From positions 434,001-498,000 of the forward strand of contig NHZP01000013.1 in the NCBI GenBank assembly GCA_003313425.1: a DNA stretch of 64,000 nt. Reading direction: 5' to 3'. Shown here in pieces: positions 44,874-57,056 of the stretch (the first letter of the stretch is position 1; every line of letters begins with the position of its first letter). Both the position numbers and the translations under genes were made by a program. Source of the stretch: Pseudopyrenochaeta lycopersici. Lineage: Eukaryota > Ascomycota > Dothideomycetes > Pleosporales > Pseudopyrenochaetaceae. The notes below the pieces were generated by a model, which saw nothing but the letters and a program-made list of their open reading frames with translations, was not told the origin of the DNA and did no database searches.

Positions 44874-46574
44874 TAGGGATGCACAAAATTTAGTAATTAG
44901 TAAATCTAGTAATTACTTAGTAATTACTAATTACTAATTAGTAAAAATTTAGTAATCTATATTTTATATTATATAGTTACTAGTAGTAAAATCTAGATTC
45001 TTTAACTATTAGAGACTAGAATATATTAATAAATTGTATATTAAAAAAAAAGTAATTAAATTTAAATAAAAAATCTTTATTAATCTATTAAACTAACTAA
45101 ATTTATAAAACTAACTAAATTTATAAAACTAACTAAATTTATAAAACTAACTAAATTTATAAAACTAACTAAATTTATAAAACTAACTAAATTTATAAAA
45201 CTAACTAAATTTATAAAACTAACTAAATAAACACTACTATTATATATTAATAATATTTAGACTAAAATATCTTATTATTCTATATATTATAGTATAGTAA
45301 TATATAATATTATAATTATATAGTATAATACTAAATTAAATTATTACTACTAGGACTTATATTTCTACTATTTCTACTATTTCTACTAGTATTAGAACTT
45401 AAATTAGTACTAGTATTAAAACTAGTTATACTAGTCGTACTTTTATCTTCTATATTAAAATCTTCTTCTATATTTATCCTTTCTTTTTCTTTTTCTTTTC
45501 CTTTCTTTTATTTATTATTATAATTACTAATTATATTATCTTTAAAAAATAAATTATTATTTATAATTTCTTCTTTATCTACTATACTATTTAATTCCTT
45601 TAATATAATTAATTTTTTAATAGTACTAGATAATAATCTATTTCTAGATTTAGTTACTATATTAGCTGTTTTAGAAAAACTAGATTTACTAGGATTAGAA
45701 GTAGCTAATATAGCTAAATAGTCTTTAGCTATTTTATATATTATAGGAAATCTATCTTTATTAGTATTATAGTAGTTTTCTAGAGTTATATTCTTAGTTA
45801 TTCTAGGTTCTTTTAAATATAGTTCTACTTCGTTCTCTATACAGTTACTATTAATAGATTTATTAGGTAATATAAATATTTTATTATCACTATTATAGTA
45901 AGTTATCTATTTATATATATATAACTATTACTAATTATATATAGATATAATTAAAAGCTTTATAAATAAGCTTATAATTACTTCTAAAGAAGTAGATAAT
46001 ATAAAAGCTAAACTAGCTATTAAAGAGAATTATTTTACTTTAAAAGAGGAGTTTATTAAAGAAGATTTCTATTTTTTAAATAATTTAAATCTTTATAATA
46101 AAGAGTTTTATACTCTAGAAGAGATTAAATTAAGTAGAAACTTTTATAATTTATATAAAGATTTTATAGCTTCTAATTTAGAAGCTATAGATTTCTTAAA
46201 TTCTTTAGGTAGTTTAGATTAGCTAGTTTTTTATTTAATATGTATTTTTTTAGTAAGACTATATTATATTTTCTAATTCCTATTATTTCTAAATTTCTAG
46301 AATATTATATATAATAATATAGATAGAAAGAGTAGTTTACAAATCTATAGTTAAAATTTTATATTTAATAAGTTTAATTTACTATATATAGTTATAATAT
46401 AAAAATATTATAAGCTTTAGATATAGAACTATAAAAATATAGAGTTTCTATTTTTAGAATTTTACTAATTACTAAATAGTAACTTAGTAATTACTAATTA
46501 GTAATTACTATTACTAAAGAGCTTTTACTACTTAGTAATAGTAATTACTATTACTTAGTAAATATGCAACCCTA
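44874..46574 (-). mobile_element. internally deleted copy of hAT B
   Basis: 44874-45897 matches the left 1.0 kb of hAT B and 45898-46574 the right 0.65 kb; about 2.9 kb in between (roughly 39222-42099 of the long copy) is missing, with the junction at a shared TTATAG/ATTATA. It keeps the last ~190 codons of the transposase and all of exon 4 of the second gene. Differences from the long copy are mostly CA to TA or TG to TA (for example TTCATCATCAC became TTTATTATCAC), and the first base of the end is T instead of C. Flanking 8-mers do not match. Confidence 0.85.
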
Positions 46575-46962
46575 ACTGAGCTTAAAGTAGGGGAGGTTTA
46601 TGCTGTTGCACAGGGTACCTAGGTAATTAGGTGATAATAGGTTTCCTTTGTCAGCGAAATTTGGTGATAAGACTTGGAGATGCGAGAGATCTTAACATCA
46701 TGCACTATGCACCATGCACCACATACCACGATAATTCACTTCAAAACTGAGATTTTGCAAAGTAGCTAGTGCATTAGCTACGTCAATTCAATGAGATTTC
46801 AGACCATTTTGCTTATTACTTTTAATTAGGCTCCATACTTCCCTTCGTTTCTAGCAGACTGCACAGGCAGGGCTGCTCCTGTTATTCACGCACATTTAAT
46901 TCTAGCGTCGCCTCTCATTTACAACACAAGAACTGCGGGATTGTGCCGAACCACCTTATTAA

Positions 46963-47420
46963 CTCTACATTAGTAATTACTATTACTTAGTAATTAGTAA
47001 TTACTATTTAGAATTTTTATAATAGTAATAGTAATTACTAAATAGTAAATAGTAATTACTAATTCTAAAAATAGAATATAGCTTAAAAGCTTATATAATC
47101 TATAGTATAAGTATATAGTAATATTTAATAGTATAAACCTATACTATTAGTATAGAAGTTTCTAGTTTTAGTACTTAGTTCTTAAAAGTAAACTTAATTC
47201 TTTATAGTATTTACTATTACAAGTCTATAAAAATAATTACTAGTACTTACTATATAAATTTATAGTAGTACTAAAACCTAATAAGAATAAAGTTAAATTT
47301 TATTTTAGCTTTTAATATTAACTCTACATTCTTATTTTTATTAAGCTTTATATAACTATATATATAGTAAATAATCTAAATAAATATAATTATAAAGTTT
47401 TAATTAGTAATAGTGTAGAG
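46963..47420. mobile_element. TTAA-flanked insert at the centre of the palindrome
   Basis: 458 bp, ends CTCTACA and TGTAGAG, flanked by TTAA on both sides (46959-46962, 47421-47424). Strongly AT-rich and not palindromic inside, unlike the arms. Contains TAGTAATTACTA motifs. A TTAA duplication would fit a piggyBac-like MITE, but because it sits on the symmetry axis the flanks would match anyway, so this is weak. Confidence 0.4.
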
Positions 47421-47565
47421 TTAACAAGGTGGTTCGGCACAATCCCGCAGTTCTGGTGTTGTGAATGAGAGGTAACGTTGGAATCAAACGTGCGTGAATA
47501 ACAGGAGCAGCCCTGCCTGTGCAGTCTGCTAGAAACGAAGGTAAGTATAGAGCCTGATTAAAAGT

Positions 47566-47917
47566 TGTTGCAAACAACGCGCTGTGACCTGGGGTACGGT
47601 AGGCTCACGTGCGCGCTGACGTAGGAGCTTACCCTGGAGAGACACGTCTTTTGTGTGCATTCAAGGGCGCGCTCACGTACGCGCTCACGTGCGCGCTCAC
47701 GTGCAAGCTCACGCAGGAGACACCTGAAGGTAGACTCACGTGCGCGCACGCGCACGCGTACACGCTGCTCACGCTCCTACCGTATAATGGCCCCTGTAAT
47801 AGGCCGTGCTCAGCTCTCCTTTATATAGCTGGCTCTCAAAGCCTCCTAGACAAAACAGTGGTCCATCTCATAGATCACCTGGGTAACTGTTGCCAAGCTC
47901 TCCCTTTTTCCTCCACA
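47566..47917 (+). mobile_element. solo LTR (family C) with AAAGT duplication
   Basis: TGTTGCAAACAACGCGCTGT .. TTTTTCCTCCACA, flanked by AAAGT at 47561-47565 and 47918-47922. The other arm of the palindrome shows the empty site (its complement reads GATTAAAAGTAATAA-like without insert), which proves the insertion. GC-rich inside, with CTCACGTGCGCG-type repeats (47605-47765), and without RIP-like changes. A degraded relative lies at 27228-27419. Confidence 0.9.
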
Positions 47918-48205
47918 AAAGTAATAAACAAAATAGTCTGAAATCTCATTGAATTAACGTAGCTAATGCACTAGCTACTTTGCAAAATCTTAGTTTTGAA
48001 GTGAATTATTGTGGTGTGTGGTGCATGGTGCATGAGGTTTGGTGCATGTCGCATCTCCACGTCTTATCACCAAATTTCGCTGACAAAGGAAACCCATCAT
48101 CACCTGATTGCCCAGGTACCCTGTGCAACGGCACAATAGTAATTACTATTACTAGGAAAATAATAACCTCAAGTTATTAAAGTTTTTAAAGTTTTTAACG
48201 TTCTT

Positions 48206-48436
48206 TGTAACGTATAGTTTCAGGCAATAGTACTTACTTCACACCACAGATAATAGTAAAGGGATAGTTCTGTATTGCTGTCACTCAGCTATAGGAGAGA
48301 ATAATACTTATCGTCCCCGCTCCGCGCAGCCAGCGCAGGTTTTAAGCAGGTTCGTCGCAGTGCGCGCTAGCCGTTAAAAAGGTCTAGCGCAACTATACTA
48401 CAACACTAAGATTTAGATTCATAATACTTCGTTACA
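48206..48436 (-). repeat. Gypsy A 3' LTR
   Basis: 231 bp, TGTAACGTATAG .. ACTTCGTTACA; pairs with 54570-54800. Less TA-converted than the copies at 57596-57826 and 61242-61472. Confidence 0.92.
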
Positions 48437-51400
48437 GAGCCTTCCCCTCTAGCTAGCGTCCTAATAGCATTAATAGCCTTAATAAAAACCTAAAACTATA
48501 CAGGAAAATAGGAAAAGAGTATCTATATGTGTGTTTTAATCGCGCGTCCTAGACGCGTCCTATGCGCTTTATTATTATATGTTATAAGCGCCCTATGTTT
48601 ACGCTCCTGCCTCTAGTAAAGTTAGGGTAATTAAGACTTTTATTCCCTAGTAATAAGGTGCAGACCTACTTCATAATAGCAGAGTTTTCTAGTATTATTA
48701 TAATATCGCGCTGCTCCTTTACTCTATTATAACAACACTATTAAATCGCATACGTAACGCACATAACTCGCTTAACACTATAGTCTATTACCTAAATCTA
48801 AAGTATATTAAGAAGTCGCACCTTTGCAGTGCTAGGCCCTTCGTGTAGGCTACAGCTAATAAGCGTACTAACTAAGACGTAACGGTTGCGACGTGCCTGC
48901 GCTGCGCGCAAAACATTACTAAGCAGAAAAAGAACTGCAATAACCCAGACCACAAGCGCTGTAACTACTATGTCCGTAGTAATCGTAGTGCCTGTACTCT
49001 TATAAGTCTTTAACCTATAGCTTACTCTAGGCGCGTTATTATTAATAAATACAGGTCCCCTGCGAGCTTAATGCTCGCTTAAACCGCCTGTACGTTCTCC
49101 GTAACTAATACGATACAGCGGTTACTACTACTGCTACCCCTTAAACTAATGCCGCGGTTATTACGGCCGGCGTTAAGCTTACGCGTTACTAGCGCTAATT
49201 TAATCTAGAGCTCGCTAGCCGCCGCTACTACGCTACTTATACTAGCACACCTATAGGTGTAGCCACCTAAGTGCCTACTACCTCGCCCTAATTCCTGGGG
49301 CTAATCCTAGTTAAATAACGTAGGATCGCTGCTGCTCTAGAGCAGCTTATAAGCTACGCAGCTCGCATAGTATATAGATAGGTTACTTGTATCTAAGGCG
49401 CAAGCTAATATCTTTACAGAATAACGCTAATAGTAACCTAGACAGCAGCAACAGTAAGAGTAGTAATAGAGAAGGGGGTTAGAGGCAGGTTACTTAGCTT
49501 TAGAATAGTAGTAGTAGTAGTAGTAAGGATAATAGTAATAATAATAAGTAGGGGGTGCTAGTAGCGCTTAGAGCGCAGGTGAGGCTAGGAAAGAAATTAG
49601 GTGCGGCGCGAGTGGCAAGGGTTAGGTAGTTTTAGTATTTTTTAGGGTTTTTCTTTCGCTTTCTATAGATACCTATAAGCCTAAGGCTATAATAATAAGT
49701 TCTACTTTTCTTTCCTAGACTTACTTCTCCTTAGCGCTTTAGTTACGTAGCTTATACTTCCTTTCTCTTTCTTAAGCGCGTAGCTCTTCCCTCTTATTTA
49801 AACTCTTAAACCAGGTTATCTATATTTTTAAAATCTAATACTAGAGTCTAGGTATCCTAGGTCTTATTATAACCTTTCTACCTTAGCTAGTACTGTAGTT
49901 AGCCCTTCTTTATACGTTTACCTAGAATCTTTTTAACTTCCCAGACTTCCTCTCCTTTAGGAGTAATATTAGGTAGCTAAGTGTTTTCCTCTTCTTCCTA
50001 CTAGGATTTCTAGCGTTTAAGGAGTAAGATATAGAATACATTATAAATGCGGTAGTAAGGTAGTAGAATTAAGTAATATGCCTGCGTTCTAACTACTTCT
50101 TATACTCTAAAGGGTCTAATAAACTTACTAAATAGCTTTTTATTTAGTTAGTAGGTTAAGTTAATATACTTAGTGCTAAGTAATATAAGATCTCCTTAGC
50201 AGAATACTTTATCTTTATGCTTTTTATTATAATATTAGCTTTAATACTCTTATACTTTTCGTAGGTGTTCTATAAGCGCGGTCCTTGCGTTGTACATGCG
50301 CTTAACTCTGTCTATTGCATTAGGCATCTCCCCCTCTGGCCTACTGTCCTCAGGAGGTGAGGTAACTAGTAGGTGCTTACTATATATAGTATAGAAAGGA
50401 GTTAATTTTGTTAACTTATGGACTGAATTATTATACGCAAATTAAGCTGTACTTAAAAGCTTAACCTAGTTGTCTTAAGCTGCTGATGCAAAGACTCGAA
50501 GGTACTGTTTAAGCGTTTGATTCTGGCGTTCTGTTTGCCCATCTGTCTGTGGATAGAAAGCTGTGCTCAGCTTGCGCTTTACCTGTAGTTAGTAGCAGAT
50601 CTCTGCCTAAAAGTTAGAGGTGAAGACAGGGCCTCTGTCTAATATAATACCTTTCTGTACCCTAAACTTTAAAATTACATAGTTAAAGTAAGCTTTTATA
50701 AACTATTTTGCGTCCTATATTTTTAAAGCAGGTATATAGAGCGCTATCTTTAAGAAGCGATTAACAATTACAAGGATCGCATTAAACACGCAACCTAAAC
50801 TATCCTTTGCTAGGGGTAACCTAGAAATAAAGTCTAGTGTAACTTCCTTAAATATATCCCTAGGAACTAGTAGAGGTGCTAGCTTTCTATATTAACTATG
50901 CCTTAGAGCTTTACTCCTTTAGTAAACAGCACATGTTCTTACGTACTCCTAAATATTATAACTAAGCGTTAGCTAATAGTATAGCTTTCTAATTAGCTTA
51001 AGCGTTCTACGTGCGCTAAAGTAGCCTACTATACGCGTGTTATAGTTCTAGAATAAAATCTCTTACCTAATAGCTAGTTCTTCTAGAATATATATTCTGC
51101 TATTATATCTTAAAACTTTTCTTTTATTAAGACGCTAAATAGGCGCCCCTCTGCTGCTTTAAGTGCGTTCCACGCGCGTAGAGTCTGTAATCCGCTGCTA
51201 GGTAAAGGCGTCCCCTTACTATAGTTAGTACAAGGTCTCTATCTACGTTTTAGACTCTACTATTGCAGGTTCGCTACTAACTAACACCCTAGCTAGTAAG
51301 CGTAGCACGCATAGCATGTATTCTATAGCGCTAGCAGTAGGGACCTTTATAGTTCTACAAACTATAGCAATGTGCGTTTTACACGCGCCTACTAAGCTAA

Positions 51401-54364
51401 GCCTGGCCGTAGATCCTCTTACTCTACTATGCTCTACTCTTACTAGTAGTTTATTCTACAAGGTAGGTAACAACTAGGTTAGTAATAGGTTCTCCTGTAC
51501 GTAATCTGCCCTTTATAAAGGGCCGTCCGCAGGGTTTATTTTCCCTAGGTAGTGCTTTACCTTAAAATTAAAAGCTCCTAGATAGATCGCCTAACGTGCT
51601 TAACGCGGGTTTAACTTCTATACTACGCGTATAGAGCGTAAGTTGTTATAATCACTAAGGACCTATATAGTGTGCTGCGTACCTTAAAGGTAATGCCGCT
51701 ACTACTTAAAGCTGTATATAATTACTAAGAGCTCTAAATTATATATTTTATAATTTAGCTTAGCGCTCTAAAGCTTCCTTAATATAAAGGTAATTAGATA
51801 CTATTTTTTATCTTTAAATAACTGTAACAGAATGCCTAAGATAGCAAAGGTAGACGTATCTATCTCTACGCGTATCGCGAGAGCAGGGTTAAAGTAGCGC
51901 AAGATTAGCGCACTTAAAAAGCGCTCTTTAAGCTTTCTAAACAACGTATTCGCGGCATTATTCTAATAAAAATCCTAATTACCCTTAAGTAAATTAGTAA
52001 GAGGAGCTATTTCTTAGGCGTATCCCTTAATAAAACGTTAATAAAAGTTAGCAAACCTAAGAAAGAACTAGAGTTCTTTAATATTTGTAGGCTGTAGCTA
52101 TTAAGTAATAGTCTTAACGCGCGCTAGATCTGCGCAGATTCTGCGCGTTATAATAATAAACCTAAGGAAGTAGACCTTACTTAATGTAAAGGTACACTTT
52201 TTAAGGTTAGTAAAGAGCTCTACCTTTTGTAAGGCTTTAAGTACAGAGCGCACTGCGCGCTAGTGTATCGTAATATCCTCGCTGTAGGTATAGATAAGTA
52301 TATTATTAAGGTAAACCACGCAAATATAGTCTAAATGTTTGCTAAGCGCCTTATTAATATATACTTAAAAGCTTACTAGGGCGTTAGTTAGCCTAAATAG
52401 CATAACTAAGTACTTAAAGTAGCTATATTAAGTTTAAAAGGCAGTTTTCTACTCGTCTCCTAATTAAATTCTTAAGCAGTAGTACGTATTACAAAGATCT
52501 AGGGTAGTATAATAACGTGCGCCTAACAAGCGATCTAGGGTCTCTCTAATTAACAGAAGTAGGTAATAATCCTTAATTATAACAGCGTTTAATCCTTAAT
52601 AGTTAACACAGAGGCGAAGCTTTCTATCCTTCTTAAGGACAAATAGTATAAGGGCTCCTATAGGACTTATACTGTGCTAAATCTAGCCTTTACGTAGCGC
52701 GTCCTCTATATAGTTACAGAGTACCTTAAGCTTATGCGCGGAGAGGTTGTATAGTAGACTGTATAGAGGTTCTTTATTAGCTATAAGTAAGATAGTATAG
52801 TTAGAAGTTTTAAAATTTAGCGGGGCTTCTGCCTTTTTATTATTAAATATATCGCTGTAGTTAGCTAATACGTTAGGGATGCGCGCTTCTAGCGCGACAC
52901 GCGCTCTAAAGATGCGAGCATTACACTCTAAACCTTTACCTGTAACCTATAGTACTCCTAGAAGGTATGCGTTAGAGCTAGTTTACTCTGCATCTTTATA
53001 AAGTTCTATAGTAGTAACAAGCTTAATATTAGCTAAGGTATATCCCTAACGCTATATTTAAGAGCTATAGTTAATATAAATATTCTGCTGTTATAAAAAG
53101 GGGTTGCTAAGTAGAAGAGGAACGCCCTCCTTATCTACTCCGTACGCTGTAACCTAGGCTTAGCGATTAACGCCGTTATTATCTGTTAAGCGCACCTAAA
53201 GCTTATATACTGCGTAGGTGTTCTAACGCTAGGCACTAATCTAACCTAGCCTTAGGAGCTCTGCTCCTTTAAGTAGTAGTAGTCCTATCTTAACAGCTAG
53301 CTTCTAACTAATTAAGCTGACGTTAGCTTAGGGGTTAAGGATAACTTAGAGTTCCTTCTTAGGGCCTGTCTCTGCAGCTGCGCTACACTTACGCTTTATA
53401 CCTGGCAAAATATTAATAGGTATACGCCTTACTGTTCCTAGATTGCTGGTGAGGCTTAACCTTTTCCTGTCTAGTTAATGCGTACTAGAAGGTAGTTTAG
53501 ATTACTGCTTTAGCACTTATTAGCGTAGTGTCTAACCTTCTTATAGTTAAAGTAGGTAACCTTACTTTTATCCTATAGTCTACAGAAAGGCTCGTTTAAT
53601 TTATGTTTTAGAGTACTTTCTTAGGATTTTCTCTTAGATATGTTGCGCGTATGCTAGTCTTGCGTTAGTATAGCTTAGCGTAGGTTCCGCTTAAGTGTAG
53701 AGCCTAATACTATTAAATCCTTCCTAGTTACAAGAATCTAGTAGTAGTTAGTAATAGCTCTCTATAATTTAGGCCTTAACTTTAAGAAGAGATACTAAAC
53801 TCTCTGCGCCTTAGTATAGGGCGTAAGTTAATCTTTAATAACATTAAGGTAGGTTGCAAAGAACTAAATAGTCTAGTCTTTCTACTACATAGCCTAAGCG
53901 TGCGCTGTAGCCGCTTTAAGGCTGTAATTAATTAGGTTAGATAGTAAGTTAAGTATATACTGCTTAAAGTATTCCTAGGTAGGCGTTATTCTATTTGTTT
54001 TAAATGCACGCTCGTAGTGCGTGTACTAAAGGTCTCTTAGGTCTCCTCTTAGGTACTGCATAGCCTAGATAACTTTATTATTATTAAGACGAAATTCCTA
54101 TAGTAAGAGTTAAAATACTACTTCGCATAAGCGAAAAAACTCGCAATATTCCTTTAAGTTTCTTCCTTAGTATTTAGATAGATCTTAGGGTTTAAGCGTG
54201 CGTTTTACGTGTAGAGGCAGGGACGCGTTAAGTGCGCTCCTCTTACGCGCCTCTGTAACCTAAACTTTAGGAGTTCTATCTACTAATAGGGCTAGGGTAA
54301 GGTCGCGTTTAATGCTTTCTAGCTGTGCGATTTCCTCCTTAATTGCGCGTAAGCGTAGAAGCGC

Positions 54365-54577
54365 TTAGAGCTTATCGCGTCTCTTTTTAGCGGCTAGGAT
54401 GCGCTCCTTAAGAGTTAAAGGTGTGCTCGCGCTGAGGGTTAGTAGTTCTTTATCTACCTGCAGGTCGACTTTGATAGGGAGGTCGGGCGTCTTGCTAGCA
54501 GAGGCGGCCTGTTTACTAGATCGCGTAGGGGGAACCATCCCCAGACTATTATATAGAGAAGTATTATTATATAACAT
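54365..54577 (-). pseudogene. Gypsy A Gag N-terminal remnant
   Basis: Open for 70 codons before a stop. Likely Gag start is the ATG at 54538 (MVPPTRSSKQ), because the upstream ATG lies in the LTR. The same segment, more mutated, is seen at 57475-57590 in the second copy. Confidence 0.6.
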
Positions 54578-54800
54578 ATAGTTTTAGGCAATAGTACTTA
54601 CTTTACACTACAGATAATAGTGAAGGGATAGTTCTGTATAGCTGTTACTTAGCTATAGGAGAGAATAATACTTGTCGTCCCCGCTCCGCGCAGCCAGCGC
54701 AGGTTTTGAGCAGGTCCGTCGCGGTGCGCGCTAGCCCTCGAAAAGGTCTAGCGCAACCATGCTGCAACACCAAGATTCAGATTCACGATACTTCGTTACA
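54570..54800 (-). repeat. Gypsy A 5' LTR
   Basis: 231 bp, TATAACATATAG .. ACTTCGTTACA (first TG mutated to TA). Followed by TTCTT, the target duplication. Confidence 0.92.
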
Positions 54801-54805
54801 TTCTT

Positions 54806-54990
54806 AACAACCTTAATAACCTTAACAACCTTAACAACCTTAACAACCTTAACAACCTTAACAACCTTAACAACCTTAACAACCTTAACAACCTTAACAA
54901 CCTTAACAACCTTAACAACCTTAACAACCTTAACAACCTTAACAACCTTAACAACCTTAACAACCTTAACAACCTTAACAACCTTAACAA
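54806..54990. repeat. 9-bp minisatellite ACCTTAACA x20
   Basis: About twenty near-perfect 9-bp units directly beside the target duplication of Gypsy A. It yields a spurious open frame (Thr-Leu-Thr repeats) on the plus strand and Leu-Arg repeats on the minus strand. Confidence 0.97.
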
Positions 54991-55019
54991 TTTAATATAT
55001 TATATTATATATAATACTA

Positions 55020-55525
55020 CTACTAAAGCTATATTATTTACTAATAATAGTAATTACTATTACTATTACTAATAAAGTAGTAACTCTAATAAAGTATTAT
55101 AAGTATTATAAAACTAATTTTAAAATATAGTTTAGTATATTTTTAATTATTTACTAATTTAGTTCTTTAAGAAAGTATTTTATATTATACTACTTATATA
55201 AAATATTTAGTTATCTAAATAAATATAACTTTTTAGCTATAAAAGAAGAGTTTATTAGAGACATTTTATATTTTTTAGATAGTTTAAATATCTGTAATAA
55301 GATATTTTATACTATAGAGGAGTTAAAAGCTATTAAAAAATATTCTAGTTTATATATAGACTTTATTAGTTCTAATTTAAAAGACCTAGAGTATTTAGAG
55401 TCTATAGTTAAAATAGGATAATAGTAGAGTATATATAACTTTTACTAAAAAAAAGGAAAAAAAAACTTGTAAAGTAATATAAACTTAAAAAAATATAATT
55501 AGTTAGTTAGTTATTTAGTTAAAAA

Positions 55526-55556
<31 letters not shown>

Positions 55557-55829
55557 TTCTTTAAAACTATTAGAAGTAAATAATTATCTACGTTTATTTA
55601 TATAGCATTATCTTAAATTTAATTACTATATAATAAGCTAGCTAGTAAAATATCTTAAATACTATTAATTATAAATTTCTATTTTTAGTAATAGTAATTA
55701 CTAAGTACCTTTAGTAATAGTAATTACTAAGTACCTTTAGTAATAGTAATTACTAAGTACCTTTAGTAATAGTAATTACTATTACTATGTACCCTTAGTA
55801 ATTACTATTACTAAAAAACGGCAACCCTG
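55020..55829 (+). mobile_element. relic of a hAT B relative (right part)
   Basis: Right end ACTAAAAAACGGCAACCCTG, the complement of a CAGGGTTGCC hAT end as in element A, with a ladder of TAGTAATAGTAATTACTAAG units before it (55686-55800). 55233-55422 encodes a diverged form of exon 4 of the second hAT B gene (KEEFIRDILYFLDSLNICNK..). The left part and transposase are absent. Confidence 0.7.
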
Positions 55830-57056
55830 AATCTAACCTAGTTTTAGGAGCTCTACTTCTTTAAGTAGTAGTAGTTCTATTTTAATAGCTAGCTTCTAAC
55901 TAATTAAGCTAATATTAGCCTAGAGGTTAAAGATAACTTAAAGTTCTTTTTTAGGGCCTATCTCTATAGCTACGCTATACTTATACTTTATACTTAGTAA
56001 AATATTAATAGGTATATACCTTACTATTCCTAGATTACTAGTAAAGCTTAACTTTTTCTTATCTAGTTAATATATACTAAAAAGTAGTTTAGATTACTAC
56101 TTTAGTACTTATTAGTATAGTATCTAACCTTCTTATAATTAAAGTAAGTAACTTTACTTTTATCTTATAGTCTATAAGAAGGCTTATTTAGTTTATATTT
56201 TAGAGTACTTTCTTAAAATTTTCTTTTAAATATATTACGCGTATACTAGTCTTACGTTAGTAGCGCTTAGTATAAGTTCTACTTAAGTATAAAGCCTAAT
56301 ACTATTAAATCTTCTCTAGTTATAAGAATCTAGTAGTAGTTAGTAATAGCCTTTTATAATTTAGGCCTTAACTTTAAGAAGAGATACTAAACTCTTTATA
56401 CCTTAATATAAGGTGTAAGTCAATTTTTAATAATATTAAAGTAAGTTATAAAGAACTAAATAGTCTAGTCTTTCTACTATATAGCTTAAGCGTGCGCTAT
56501 AGCTACTTTAAGGCTGTAATTAATTAGGTTAGATAGTAAGTTAAGTATATATTACTTAAAGTATTCCTAGGTAAGTATTATTCTATTTACTTTAAATACG
56601 CGCTTATAGTACGTATACTAAAGGTCTCTTAAGTCTTCTCTTAAGTACTATATAGCTTAGATAACTTTATTATTATTAAGATAAAATTCCTATAGTAAGA
56701 GTTAAAATACTACTTTATATAAGTAAAAAAACTTATAATATTCTTTTAAGTTTCTTCCTTAGTATTTAGATAAATCTCTAAGTTTAAGCGTATATTTTAC
56801 GTATAAAGGCGGGAATATGTTAGGTATACTCCTCTTACGCACCTTTATAACCAAAACTTTAAGAGTTCTATCTACTAATGAGGCTAGAGTAAAGTTATAT
56901 TTAATACTTTCTAGCTATATAATTTCTTCTTTAATCATACGTAGGCGTAGAAGCGCTTAGAGCTTATTACGTCTCTTTTTAGTAGCTAAGATATGCTCTT
57001 TAAGAGTTAAAGGTATACTTACGCTAAGAGTTAGTAGTTCTTTATCTACCTGCAGG

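Larger units (their letters stand above)
46599..48135. mobile_element. large palindromic (foldback-like) element
   Basis: Left arm 46599-46962 and right arm 47421-48135 are inverted copies (end sequence TGTGCCGTTGCACAGGG / CCCTGTGCAACGGCACA). The right arm is longer only because a 352-bp solo LTR with its duplication is inserted in it. Arms have near-normal composition. A third copy of the end sequence, CCTGTGCAACGGCACAG, stands alone at 58940-58956. No coding frame that I can support. Confidence 0.75.
48206..54800 (-). mobile_element. Ty3/Gypsy retrotransposon family A, full length, decayed
   Basis: Two 231-bp LTRs (48206-48436 and 54570-54800, TGTAAC..GTTACA) flanked by TTCTT (48201-48205, 54801-54805). 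It reads on the minus strand: polypurine tract AGAGGGGAAGG next to the left LTR (complement of 48439-48449), Gag start near 54538 (MVPPTRSSKQAASASK), reverse transcriptase motif near 52300-52318, integrase motif [16 protein letters not shown] at about 50521-50570. The RT active site reads YLNN instead of YLDD (GAT to AAT twice), and no long frame is left, so it is inactive. Confidence 0.92.

Noticed and set aside
47609..47941. Plus-strand frame with CALTYALTC repeats
   Set aside because: Lies inside the solo LTR and arises from the CTCACGTGCGC-type repeats.
54759..54995. Thr-Leu repeat frame
   Set aside because: Translation of the 9-bp minisatellite.
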